Origin: Candidatus Gastranaerophilales bacterium
GTDB lineage: Bacteria; Cyanobacteriota; Vampirovibrionia; Gastranaerophilales; Gastranaerophilaceae
Assembly (NCBI GenBank): GCA_944326605.1
Contig: CALVEM010000008.1
Coordinates: 1 to 64,000 of the forward strand
Reading direction: 5' to 3'
DNA: 64,000 nucleotides
Part shown: in pieces, positions 8,684 to 17,223 of the stretch
How positions within the stretch are numbered: the stretch's first letter is position 1
Layout of the letters: each line of letters starts with the position of its first letter
Position numbers and translations under genes: made by a program
The notes under the pieces: generated by a model
The model's database searches: none
What the model was told of the DNA's origin: nothing
The model's input: the letters and a program-made list of their open reading frames with translations, nothing else

Positions 8684-10132
8684 ATGAAAATTGAAAAAAT
8701 TAATCAAAATTATTCTGCTCCGAAACTGCAGTTAAAAAATTCCCAGACTGCAGCAGCACCGCGTTTTACGGGAGCAAGCCTTAATAATGAAATTATGGAA
8801 CAATTGCCGAATAAAGCAGCAATTAAAGTAATGGAAAAATTTAAATGGCTAAAAGGGGAAATAGGCGGAATTTTAATAACAGCGTTAGGAACAGGTGCAG
8901 TAGCACCTATATTTATTGCTTACAACCCGTTTGTAAAAGCACCTAAGGGAGCGACAGAAGAACAAAAAGAAGATGTTGAAAATACTAAAAAATATACTGC
9001 AATGAGACAGCCTGTTTCAGCAGTTTTAGCTGTGCTTATTCAAACAAGTATATTAAAACCGATAGATAAAGGGCTTGAAATACTGTTTAATAACCCGAAA
9101 TATGCTAAAAACTTATGGCTTGCGCTGGATCAAAGCACACTCTCCAAAAGTTCATATATTGAAAAACAGGTTAAAAAAGAATTAAAACAGCAGGGTGTAA
9201 AATTTGAAAATACCAAAGCATTTGAAGAAGAGGTAAAAAAACAGGCAAAAGCAAAAGAAAATCAACAAATTAACGAAACAGCCTCTAAATTACAGCAAAC
9301 AGGCAAAATCTATATAAATGACCGTACTGTTGACAACAAAACAACAGCAGAAATAGTAAACGAAATAATAGATAATTACATAGATGATGCAAAAAATTTA
9401 AAAACCGGTGATGAAGGCTTAAAATTCTATAAAGAACGTGCAAGAATACTTGTTAATAATGAAGAAACTTTCAAACAATTATTTGCAAAACTTCCAAATA
9501 ACGGAAAAGATATAGCTGATTATTTAAAAGCTGCAAGTTTAAAAACTGATAATCAGGATGTAAAAACAATTCTTGAAGAAATAATAAATGCTCCGGAAAA
9601 TCTCAGATCAAGCAGATGTCAGAGAACTCTTGAACGTATAGAAACAATCAAACGAGCCTGCGATGGGCATTTTACTCCCGATGTATATCTGAATAAAATG
9701 AAAGAAACCAATAAAGCATTAGATAATATTATTGAAAATTTAAATGGATGTAAAATAAAAGATTTCAATAATTTAACTGAAAATGCCATTAAATCGGCAA
9801 TAGAAAAAACAGCACAATATTGCCGCTATGACAAAAATGATTTCAGATTAAATAAAAAATTCCGTGAAACAGAAACATTCCAAACGAACATAGATGAATT
9901 ATTGAAAAAAATCTATAAGGATGTGACTAAAGGATACAAAAAAGTTATTGAAAAACGGTACAAAGGATTTAATCAGATTTCAAAAATCGCAATAGGTTTA
10001 TGTTTAACACTTCCTGTAACATGTACCGCATTGAACTGGGTTTACCCGAGATTTATGGATCTTTGCTTCCCTAAACTCTCCGGTAAGAAAAAAGATGCTT
10101 CCAAAAAAGTTGAGAACGGAGGTGACAAATAA
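8684..10132 (+). CDS. Unknown membrane-associated protein with N-terminal FTG motif
   Basis: A 482-aa protein I do not recognise. The N-terminus is low-complexity and ends in PRFTGAS (about residues 26-32), a motif shared by several unrelated proteins here. Two hydrophobic segments at about 60-80 and 105-125 and one near 445-470 flank a long, charged, helical middle (Lys/Glu/Asn rich). The stop codon shares a base with the start of the next gene (TAATG), so the pair is cotranslated. Probably lineage-specific. Confidence 0.75.
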   Translation: MKIEKINQNYSAPKLQLKNSQTAAAPRFTGASLNNEIMEQLPNKAAIKVMEKFKWLKGEIGGILITALGTGAVAPIFIAYNPFVKAPKGATEEQKEDVENTKKYTAMRQPVSAVLAVLIQTSILKPIDKGLEILFNNPKYAKNLWLALDQSTLSKSSYIEKQVKKELKQQGVKFENTKAFEEEVKKQAKAKENQQINETASKLQQTGKIYINDRTVDNKTTAEIVNEIIDNYIDDAKNLKTGDEGLKFYKERARILVNNEETFKQLFAKLPNNGKDIADYLKAASLKTDNQDVKTILEEIINAPENLRSSRCQRTLERIETIKRACDGHFTPDVYLNKMKETNKALDNIIENLNGCKIKDFNNLTENAIKSAIEKTAQYCRYDKNDFRLNKKFRETETFQTNIDELLKKIYKDVTKGYKKVIEKRYKGFNQISKIAIGLCLTLPVTCTALNWVYPRFMDLCFPKLSGKKKDASKKVENGGDK

Positions 10133-10860
10133 TGACTTCTGTCGGTTCCGTAAGTTCCAAAGTAATAGGTAAAGTAACAGAATTTAAACCGGTACAAAAA
10201 TGCTGCAACTTCTTCAGAAAAGACCCTGAAAAAGCAATTGCATACTCAACCATTGCATCAGTTGTCGGTAAAGACGGTATAGGATGCTACATGTATGTTA
10301 ACCAGAGTTTGAATAATGATAAAATACCTGAAGATAAAAGAAAATTCGTCGCCGCACTTGACTTAACAAACGGTATTTTAATGATTGCTGCCCAGCTGGC
10401 ATTATTCTTCGGAATGAGAAAACTTAACGAACCTTTATTTAACAAAATTTTCCAGAAATCATTTGATAAAGGCGGGCAAATATTCAAAACCATTTCAACA
10501 AAAATAAGAAAACAACAAAGAGAAGCCGGTGTTCCTGTTGCCAGAAAAATTAAAATTAAAAAAGAATATAACAATATAAGAAAAGATTGCCTTGAAACCT
10601 TCAAATTTATTACAGAACTGGCAGCAGCAACTATTCTTGCAAAACGTGTAATCGTTCCGTTTATTGCAACACCGTTGGCACAAAAAGTTAAAGATAAAAT
10701 GGAAAATAAATTTGACAGTAAGAAAAGTGAAAATAAAGTAGAAAAAGACAATGATGACAAGCATGAAGATGATAACAAAATTGAAGGTCATAAAGATGAA
10801 ATAAAATCACAGGAAGCTGGTCATAATTCAAACCTTCTGTCAAAATATAAACATAATTAA
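10132..10860 (+). CDS. Unknown membrane protein, partner of the preceding gene
   Basis: A 242-aa protein of unknown function. It has predicted membrane segments near residues 75-100 and 160-185 and a strongly charged Lys/Asp/Glu/His-rich tail from about 195. The ATG overlaps the previous stop codon and is preceded by GGAGGTGA inside the upstream gene, a strong coupled start. A terminator follows 27 bases after its stop, closing a two-gene transcript. Confidence 0.75.
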   Translation: MTSVGSVSSKVIGKVTEFKPVQKCCNFFRKDPEKAIAYSTIASVVGKDGIGCYMYVNQSLNNDKIPEDKRKFVAALDLTNGILMIAAQLALFFGMRKLNEPLFNKIFQKSFDKGGQIFKTISTKIRKQQREAGVPVARKIKIKKEYNNIRKDCLETFKFITELAAATILAKRVIVPFIATPLAQKVKDKMENKFDSKKSENKVEKDNDDKHEDDNKIEGHKDEIKSQEAGHNSNLLSKYKHN

Positions 10861-10886
10861 ATTATAATAATATATTAAAATAACAA

Positions 10887-10916
10887 TAAATCCGCAAAAC
10901 AAATTGCGGATTTTTG
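10887..10916 (+). terminator. Rho-independent terminator
   Basis: Stem AATCCGCAA / TTGCGGATT with a six-base loop, then a T-rich run. It closes the two-gene unit at 8.7-10.9 kb. Confidence 0.8.
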
Positions 10917-10931
10917 TTAAATGAAATTATT

Positions 10932-11279
10932 TTAAAACGGTTTTGTCTGATTTAATTTCAACCTTAGTTCTCTGAACCGTGAAATGTCTTCCTGTGTTCT
11001 GCCGGACTCCTGGAAAACAGCCTGTGATGAAGGATGAACCATCAAAACATAATCCATGTGTATCTCAAGAAAATTATATTTTCTCGGAGATTGATTTGAG
11101 TTGCGCGGATAAATTTCAGCATTTGTCACTGCCAGAAAACGACGCTCTCTATCGTTTAACAAATCTGTTAATTCACGGTTTGTATTTGTGTATTTTGAAA
11201 CGTGAACAACACCTTTAATATCATGATCCGCTGTTAATATACAAACTTCTATTGGTACTGTGTCTATATTTTTAGCCAT
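10932..11279 (-). CDS. Small conserved protein, DUF6812-like
   Basis: A 115-aa soluble protein. The core LTDLLNDRERRFLAVTNAEI resembles small beta-rich proteins that carry a 'LNDRERFLPLTDAEV'-type segment (annotated DUF6812 in other phyla); the family call is from memory and tentative. No cysteines beyond one, and no signal peptide. A good ribosome-binding site (AAAGGAAC) precedes the ATG. Monocistronic by position. Confidence 0.65.
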   Translation of the reverse strand: MAKNIDTVPIEVCILTADHDIKGVVHVSKYTNTNRELTDLLNDRERRFLAVTNAEIYPRNSNQSPRKYNFLEIHMDYVLMVHPSSQAVFQESGRTQEDISRFRELRLKLNQTKPF

Positions 11280-11358
11280 TTTTTGTTCCTTTTATAAAAA
11301 ATCTTCTATTATAATACTATATTTTAAAGAAAAAGTCCAATTGTTAATTTATTAAATT

Positions 11359-12231
11359 TTATTTTTGTCTTCCTCTGATTCTTCCGCCGTAAGCTTCATG
11401 CACGTCTACTATTGTAATAAATGCATTAGTATCAATATTTTTTATTATTTCTTTCATTTTCGCAAGTTCAAGTCGTGAAACAACGCAGTAGATAATAGTT
11501 TTCCGCGTTCCGGAATATCCACCCACACCATGCAGATAAGTAACGCTTATATCAAGTTTTTCGATAAGTTCCTGCCCGATTTCTTCAGCTTTATCACTGA
11601 TTACTTCAATAGATTTAGCAGAATTTAAACCTTCCAGAACAACATCTATAATTCTAAAGGCGATAAAATACGTTAAAACAGCATACATAGCCCTGTTCCA
11701 GCCGAAAACTAATCCTGCGGCGCTGTAGATAAACACATTAAAAAGCATTATCCATTCGCCGACAGAAAACCCAAACTTTTTGGATAAAACAAGAGACATA
11801 ATTTCAGTGCCATCAAGCGAACCTTCATTTTTTAGAACAAGTCCCACACCTGTTCCAAGAATTATACCGCCGAAAACAGTACATAAAAGTAAGTCATCAG
11901 TTGTCGGCAGATGATGCGTTGTAAAAATATTTAATGCCAGAGCAAGCATCCCGATTGCATAAAATGTCTGTAATACGAATTTCTTTCCGATTTTATTAAA
12001 TGCAAGAAGAAAAAACGGAATATTTATTACAAAAATCAACAAACCGAGATTTATTTTTGTTAAATAACTAATAATAATTGATATACCGACGATACCGCCA
12101 TCAATAATATTGTTCGGAACAAGAAAAACTTCTAAAGCAAATGCTGCAATAAAAGGTCCGACTGTCAGGAAAAACAATTTATTTAACAGTAAAAAAAATA
12201 ATTCTTTTTTGGTTAACTTTCTTTCCGGCAT
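11359..12231 (-). CDS. YitT family membrane protein (DUF161 plus DUF2179)
   Basis: A 290-aa protein. Five or six membrane helices span residues 15-200, with the repeated DUF161 features NNIIDGGIVGISII and KNEGSLDGTEI, followed by a C-terminal DUF2179 domain (YLHGVGGYSGTRKTIIYCVV). The family is of uncertain function, possibly transport. It lies 14 bases after cdaA, as the last gene of a probable operon. Confidence 0.88.
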   Translation of the reverse strand: MPERKLTKKELFFLLLNKLFFLTVGPFIAAFALEVFLVPNNIIDGGIVGISIIISYLTKINLGLLIFVINIPFFLLAFNKIGKKFVLQTFYAIGMLALALNIFTTHHLPTTDDLLLCTVFGGIILGTGVGLVLKNEGSLDGTEIMSLVLSKKFGFSVGEWIMLFNVFIYSAAGLVFGWNRAMYAVLTYFIAFRIIDVVLEGLNSAKSIEVISDKAEEIGQELIEKLDISVTYLHGVGGYSGTRKTIIYCVVSRLELAKMKEIIKNIDTNAFITIVDVHEAYGGRIRGRQK

Positions 12232-12245
12232 AACATTTACTTTCT

Positions 12246-13142
12246 TTACTTTTTCTCAGGACTTTTCTTTATAGTCATAAAATTATTTATTTTAAATATT
12301 GTTCGTTTATCTTCCTCAGACTGTTCTTTATAACCAAGAATATTTTCAAGGTCGGATTTCAGAGTAACAAGATCCTCATATTTTTTCAATGTTCCATCTA
12401 TCGCAATTGATACATCACCGGTTTCTTCCGATACAACAAGACATGCAGCCTCACTAACTTCAGACATGCCGATTGCAGCTCTATGACGTGTACCGTATTT
12501 CCAGCTTAACTTCGGATCCTCTGTCAAAGGAAGAAGAACGCCTGCTGAAATAATTTTATCACCATTTATTACAACAGCTCCGTCATGAAGCGGGGTATTC
12601 GGATGAAATATTGTTAATATAAGTTCAGTTGATAAATCGGCATTCAAAATTGTTCCGACGTCAGTATAAGTGTTACTTAAATCGCTCTGAAAAACTATCA
12701 ATGCACCAGTATGCGATTTAGATAAGAATTTAACACTTTCAATAAGCTCTTTAACAACATCAATTTTTTGTTCTTTGGGTTTATTATTTGAATTAAATAA
12801 TTTGCTAACAAAATCAACCTGCCCTAAAAAGCCCAAAAATTTTCTTAATTCCGGCTGAAATATTACAATTAAACTCAATGAAACTAATGTTACTATACCT
12901 TTTAAAAACATACCGATGATTTTCAAATCAATCATCAGCAATACTTCGCTAAAAATCCAAACACATACAAGGATTAAAAGACCTTTGACAAATTTTTCCG
13001 ATGAAGTATTTTTAATGAACTTTCTATATAAAAATAGCAGAACAACAGCAAGAAAAACTATCTGAAGGAAATCAGTCCAGTTAAAAGTCAATTCCAGAGT
13101 TTCAATATATTTTGAAATATAATTTAAAATATCATTAATCAT
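12246..13142 (-). CDS. cdaA: Diadenylate cyclase (c-di-AMP synthase)
   Basis: A 298-aa protein. About three N-terminal membrane helices (residues 20-100), then a DisA_N domain with both catalytic motifs, DGA (187-189) and RHR (219-221). The CdaA family condenses two ATP to c-di-AMP. The start overlaps the lysA stop (ATGA), so the two are coupled. No cdaR-like regulator gene follows; YitT does instead. Together with pgpH it gives synthesis and breakdown of c-di-AMP within 10 kb. Confidence 0.95.
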   Translation of the reverse strand: MINDILNYISKYIETLELTFNWTDFLQIVFLAVVLLFLYRKFIKNTSSEKFVKGLLILVCVWIFSEVLLMIDLKIIGMFLKGIVTLVSLSLIVIFQPELRKFLGFLGQVDFVSKLFNSNNKPKEQKIDVVKELIESVKFLSKSHTGALIVFQSDLSNTYTDVGTILNADLSTELILTIFHPNTPLHDGAVVINGDKIISAGVLLPLTEDPKLSWKYGTRHRAAIGMSEVSEAACLVVSEETGDVSIAIDGTLKKYEDLVTLKSDLENILGYKEQSEEDKRTIFKINNFMTIKKSPEKK

Positions 13143-14470
13143 TTGTTTTTAAACCTATCAGGGACTTTATCATGCATTATTAAATCATCCAGTGTCTCTC
13201 TTGTTACTATCATATCAGATTGAGAATTATTTACAAGTACCATAGCAGGTTTTTGCACTCTGTTATAATTTGAAGCCATAGAATAATTATAAGCGCCCGT
13301 GTTATAGACACAGAGTATATCGCCTTCTTCAAGTTCCGGGAGTTTTATATTTTTTATTAAGATATCGCCGGATTCACAAAATCTTCCTGCAATCGTAACA
13401 TTTTCAACAGGTTCAGCCGACGCTTTATTTACGATTTGAGCGGAATATTCGGCTCCGTACATGGAAGGTCTCGGATTGTCTGCCATTCCGCCGTCAACTG
13501 CAACATATTTTTTACCCTTCGGAACCTGCTTGGAACTTCCGATAGTATATAAAGTTACACCAGCAGTTGAAATAATACTTCTTCCGGGTTCAATAAATAA
13601 AGCCGGCTGCTCAATTTTGTACTTTTCAATACATTCATTAAGTCTGTTTATAATTATATCCGCAATAGTATAAACTGATGGCGGACAGTCTTTATCTGTA
13701 TACTTTACGCCCAAACCTCCGCCTGCATTTATTTCGTCAAGTTTGAGCCCGAATTTTTCATCAATTCTTGCAAGCTCTTTTACAAGAATTTCTATTTCAT
13801 CGCCGTAGATAGAAGTTTCAAAAATCTGAGAGCCGATGTGTGCATGAAGTCCATGAAGCTTTATGTTTCTATAATCATTTAAAATCAATTCAACCGCTTC
13901 ATCCACCTGTGTTAAATCAAATCCGAATTTGGAATCCAGATGACCTGTTTGAATATATTCATGAGTATGGCACTCTATTCCGGGAGTAATTCTAAGAAGA
14001 ATATCAGCTGTTTTGTCATAAGATTTTGCGATTTCATTTAAAAGTGAAAGTTCAAAGAAGTTATCTACGGAAATTCTACCTACACCGAGTTTTAACGCAA
14101 GAGACAATTCGTCAACGGATTTGTTATTTCCGTTAAAGAGAACCTTTGACATATCAACGCCAGCTTTATAAACAGTATAAATTTCTCCTGCCGACACAAC
14201 ATCAAAACCAAAGCCTTCACTGTCAAGAATGACCGAAGTTCCCATAGTACATAAAGCTTTTGAAGCAAACATCATATTAACTTTCGGATACTTTTTGAAT
14301 GCTTCTTTGTAATCGGCACAAACTGTTCTTAAAGTATATTCATCAATTACATATAAAGGGGTGCCGTATTTTTCCACCAATTCAACAAGATCACACCCGC
14401 CGATCTCAAGATTGCCGGCTTCATTAAGTTTAGCTGTAAGCGGTTTTAATGACTGATTTGTGCTATCCAT
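13139..14470 (-). CDS. lysA: Diaminopimelate decarboxylase
   Basis: A 443-aa PLP enzyme of the alanine-racemase-fold group, catalysing the last step of lysine synthesis. The PLP lysine is K71 in MMFASKALC; HAHIGSQ, NAGGGLGV, EPGRS, CESGD and GAYNYSMAS are the expected downstream motifs. A ribosome-binding site (AGAAGGGAC) precedes the ATG. It overlaps cdaA by four bases. Confidence 0.95.
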   Translation of the reverse strand: MDSTNQSLKPLTAKLNEAGNLEIGGCDLVELVEKYGTPLYVIDEYTLRTVCADYKEAFKKYPKVNMMFASKALCTMGTSVILDSEGFGFDVVSAGEIYTVYKAGVDMSKVLFNGNNKSVDELSLALKLGVGRISVDNFFELSLLNEIAKSYDKTADILLRITPGIECHTHEYIQTGHLDSKFGFDLTQVDEAVELILNDYRNIKLHGLHAHIGSQIFETSIYGDEIEILVKELARIDEKFGLKLDEINAGGGLGVKYTDKDCPPSVYTIADIIINRLNECIEKYKIEQPALFIEPGRSIISTAGVTLYTIGSSKQVPKGKKYVAVDGGMADNPRPSMYGAEYSAQIVNKASAEPVENVTIAGRFCESGDILIKNIKLPELEEGDILCVYNTGAYNYSMASNYNRVQKPAMVLVNNSQSDMIVTRETLDDLIMHDKVPDRFKNK

Positions 14471-14515
14471 TGATGTCCCTTCTTATATTTATAAGATAAC
14501 ATAATTAATTAAAAA

Positions 14516-15388
14516 TTAAAATAGTAGAAATAGTGTAATTAACAAAGAATAATAAACCATTAAATTTCTTGCTTTCAAAAGTCTGAAATAAAATTCTTTT
14601 GTTTCATCTCCGCATACAAAGCTTTTTAATGAGTTATAAATATCAAAGACAAGCGGGACAAGAGCAAAAGTAATTAAAATAAAATAATTTTTCAGCATAA
14701 AAGCAAAAATTCCGGTAAACACATACCCCAGCCCGTAAACTATAAAAACACCCTTTAAGGCCTTACTTTTGTTTCCGATACGACAGACAAGAGTTTTCTT
14801 ATGAGATGCCATATCTCCTTCAAAGTCAAGCAGTGTGTGAACATACAAAAGCCCGACAGTAAACATAACAACCGCAAGCGACATTATAAAAACAATTAAA
14901 GAAAAAGACCCCGTCATAACAAAATAAACACCTTCAAAAAGTAAAGGTCCGAAAGCTGTCCCGACAGCTATTTCGCTCAAACCTCTTTGAGACAGTTTTG
15001 CATAAATTAAAGTTATAACCCCGCCAAGCAGCCCGAGCCACAAAACAGGCATTCCGCATCTTAAAAGAAGAAAAGACCCTGCAATACAGGCTATAACACA
15101 ATAAATTACAACAACTTTCAAAACATCATTTAAGGTAGCTTTACCTTCCTTTATATACGCACACTTGCATTTTTGAGAATTTGCAGTAAGTTTTTTATAA
15201 TCAATATAATCATCAAACAAATTTGTTGCAAGATGCGCAAAAGAAATTCCGATAAGTGCAATAACTCCGTTTAAAATATCACCGCCTGATTTCAAAGAAT
15301 AAACAAAAACAACAAGCCATGACAACAAAGTCATAGGCAGTGAAAAAATTCTCGAATTTTCAAGCCAGAATAAAATCGTTTTAATCAT
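14516..15388 (-). CDS. UbiA family prenyltransferase (MenA-like)
   Basis: A 290-aa protein with eight or nine membrane helices. Two aspartate-rich motifs typical of UbiA enzymes are present: NLFDDYIDYK (about residues 57-66) and DFEGDMASHKK (about 190-200). MenA is the closest family I recognise, but no other menaquinone genes are in the window, so the acceptor is open. It overlaps the small upstream gene by four bases. Confidence 0.85.
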   Translation of the reverse strand: MIKTILFWLENSRIFSLPMTLLSWLVVFVYSLKSGGDILNGVIALIGISFAHLATNLFDDYIDYKKLTANSQKCKCAYIKEGKATLNDVLKVVVIYCVIACIAGSFLLLRCGMPVLWLGLLGGVITLIYAKLSQRGLSEIAVGTAFGPLLFEGVYFVMTGSFSLIVFIMSLAVVMFTVGLLYVHTLLDFEGDMASHKKTLVCRIGNKSKALKGVFIVYGLGYVFTGIFAFMLKNYFILITFALVPLVFDIYNSLKSFVCGDETKEFYFRLLKARNLMVYYSLLITLFLLF

Positions 15389-15603
15389 CCGAGAAGATTT
15401 TCCATTCCTTTAACAGCTTCATAACTTGCACCTGCTTCAAGAATTTCTTCCGCGGTTAGACCGAAAAGAGTTATTAGAGAATAAGCTTCTTTGCTGTCTG
15501 ATTTAAGATTTCCGACAACTGTTTTTACTGCTTCCTCACGTGTAAGATTGCCAAACTGCTGATTTTTTCCTTTATTAATAATTCTCTTTTTAGACTTGCC
15601 CAC
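15385..15603 (-). CDS. Small hypothetical protein
   Basis: 72 aa, with a basic N-terminus (MGKSKKRIINKGKN) and a helical, acidic C-terminus. Not recognised. It is tightly packed: two bases after the ROK kinase stop, and its own stop overlaps the UbiA start. That packing supports a real gene. Confidence 0.65.
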   Translation of the reverse strand: MGKSKKRIINKGKNQQFGNLTREEAVKTVVGNLKSDSKEAYSLITLFGLTAEEILEAGASYEAVKGMENLLG

Positions 15604-15605
15604 AG

Positions 15606-16475
15606 CTATTTTACCCCCAGAGCAAGAAGTGCAGCCCCTATCATGCCTGAATAATTGCCGGCAGAAGCTTTTACAACCTTAAATGGTGTTGTAACAATTT
15701 CTTTATTTGCCTGCGCTTCAAGATATTCAATGTCAACAAATTCCGCCATAGAACCTGACAAAACAATACAATCAGGATCAAAAATATTTGCTAACCCTAT
15801 TATTCCTTCCAAAATATCATTTTGCCATGTTTCAAGAATTTTTTTCATCAATGGCCTTTCTTTATTTTCTATGACATCATAGGTTGTAATCTCAGAATCA
15901 CCGGAGATTTCTTCGGCAGTCTTTTTTAAACCTGTTCCTGACGCGTAAGCTTCAAAGCAATCATAGCTTCCGCAGGTGCATTTTCTGTGTTTATCAGTAC
16001 GCATTTTAAAATGCATCTCGCCTGCCGCGCCGTTTTTACCTTTATAAAGCTTATTATCAAGAATAATTCCGCCGCCGACGCCCGTGCCGAGTGTCAGCAT
16101 AACAGAATAAGGCATACCTTTTGATGCACCTATAATATGTTCCGCCCAGGCAGCAGCATTGGCGTCATTTTCAACAAAAACACGTTTTTTACTCAAACTT
16201 TTAAAATCCATTGAAGGATATCCTTTTGCGATATTGCCTGTTGAACCTAAAATCCCGTCATTGGAGTTATTAACAGCACCGCAGGTCGCAAAAGCAATAA
16301 CATCAGCCTGACGTTCATATTTATTGATTATTTCTTCAAAAACAGCTTTTATTTCTGCAAAAGTCTTCGGGGTAGGGCGTTTTTCAATTTCAGAAATAAT
16401 TTCGCCTTTTTCGTTAACAATTGCATTATAAATTTTTGTACCGCCGACATCTATTGCAAGCGCGTGTCTTGTCAT
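15606..16475 (-). CDS. nanK: ROK family sugar kinase, probable N-acetylmannosamine kinase
   Basis: A 289-aa protein. The ATP site LAIDVGGTKI, ENDANAAAWAE with the catalytic Asp, GTGVGGGII, and the ROK zinc motif CTCGSYDCFEAYASG are all present. ROK kinases alone do not reveal the sugar; its position four bases after nanE suggests ManNAc to ManNAc-6-P. A glucokinase role is the alternative. I use the ATG at 16475 rather than an upstream in-frame start at 16496, because the ROK fold begins immediately. Confidence 0.85.
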   Translation of the reverse strand: MTRHALAIDVGGTKIYNAIVNEKGEIISEIEKRPTPKTFAEIKAVFEEIINKYERQADVIAFATCGAVNNSNDGILGSTGNIAKGYPSMDFKSLSKKRVFVENDANAAAWAEHIIGASKGMPYSVMLTLGTGVGGGIILDNKLYKGKNGAAGEMHFKMRTDKHRKCTCGSYDCFEAYASGTGLKKTAEEISGDSEITTYDVIENKERPLMKKILETWQNDILEGIIGLANIFDPDCIVLSGSMAEFVDIEYLEAQANKEIVTTPFKVVKASAGNYSGMIGAALLALGVK

Positions 16476-16479
16476 AAAT

Positions 16480-17163
16480 TTACCCTCTCTGCACAAATCT
16501 TTTAGTAATTAACTGCGGTCTTGTAATTGCCGATCCTATTACAACACAGTGTGCACCGATTTCAAATGCTTTATCAACTTCCTCAGGCTCCCAGATGCGG
16601 CCCTCAAGAACAACAGGAATATTGACATTATCAACAAGCTGTTTTAAAAGTTCAAAATCAGGACCTGCCCCGCGATTTTGAGAAAACTGCGTGTAACCTG
16701 AAAGTGTAGTTGAAAGAATATTCGCACCGAGTTTTTCAGCATTCAGACCTTCTTCAAGCGTTGAAATATCCGCCATCGAAACTCTGTTGTTAATCCTTAC
16801 ATATTTAATCAATTCTTCAAGTTTAGCACCGTTGGGTCTTTCTCTCATAGTTCCGTCAAAAGCAATAATATCAGCCCCCGCTTCAACAAGCTCAATAACC
16901 TCTTTTAAAGTTGGCGTAATATAAACAATTTCCTGCCAGTTAGAAGGAATTATATCAGGCTTCGTAATCCCTATAATTGGAACATCAAAAAGATGCTTGG
17001 CATTTTTAACATCTCTAACCCCTGCCACTCTAAGACCGCCTGCTCCGCCTTTTACAACTGATTTCATCATTGCGACCATACATTTTTCAAGATACAATGG
17101 TTCAGATGGCATTGCCTGACATGAGACAACAACTTTATGCTCTAAACGTTTAATAATATTCAT
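16480..17163 (-). CDS. nanE: N-acetylmannosamine-6-phosphate 2-epimerase
   Basis: A 227-aa TIM-barrel protein. The family start is LEHKVVVSCQAMPSEPL, with ADIIAFDGTMRERP and PVVLEGRIWEPEE. It interconverts ManNAc-6-P and GlcNAc-6-P in amino-sugar and sialic-acid use. No nanA lyase is in the window, so the pathway may serve recycling of ManNAc. It is the first gene of the minus-strand operon. The ATG at 17163 has no ribosome-binding site, but TATAAT lies exactly 6 bases before it. Confidence 0.9.
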   Translation of the reverse strand: MNIIKRLEHKVVVSCQAMPSEPLYLEKCMVAMMKSVVKGGAGGLRVAGVRDVKNAKHLFDVPIIGITKPDIIPSNWQEIVYITPTLKEVIELVEAGADIIAFDGTMRERPNGAKLEELIKYVRINNRVSMADISTLEEGLNAEKLGANILSTTLSGYTQFSQNRGAGPDFELLKQLVDNVNIPVVLEGRIWEPEEVDKAFEIGAHCVVIGSAITRPQLITKRFVQRG

Positions 17164-17169
17164 AAAATT

Positions 17170-17175
17170 ATTATA
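17170..17175 (-). promoter_or_regulatory. -10 box of a probable leaderless promoter (nanE operon)
   Basis: On the minus strand: TATAAT, six bases (AATTTT), ATG. There is no Shine-Dalgarno sequence. Confidence 0.55.
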
Positions 17176-17195
17176 ACTCAAAAATTTATTTATAG

Positions 17196-17201
17196 TATAA
17201 T
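17196..17201 (+). promoter_or_regulatory. -10 box for the M16 peptidase gene
   Basis: TATAAT on the plus strand, followed by AAGGGG 9 bases later and the ATG at 17224. It is divergent from the nanE promoter within about 60 bases. Confidence 0.5.
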
Positions 17202-17223
17202 GTAAAAATAAAGGGGAAAAATA

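Noticed and set aside
10287-10791. Two open frames on the minus strand opposite the 10.1 kb gene
   Set aside because: Low-complexity Phe/Leu/Ser translations typical of the antisense of a Lys/Glu-rich gene.
16480-17163. A full sialic acid utilisation cluster
   Set aside because: Only the epimerase and the kinase are present; no lyase, transporter or deaminase lies nearby.
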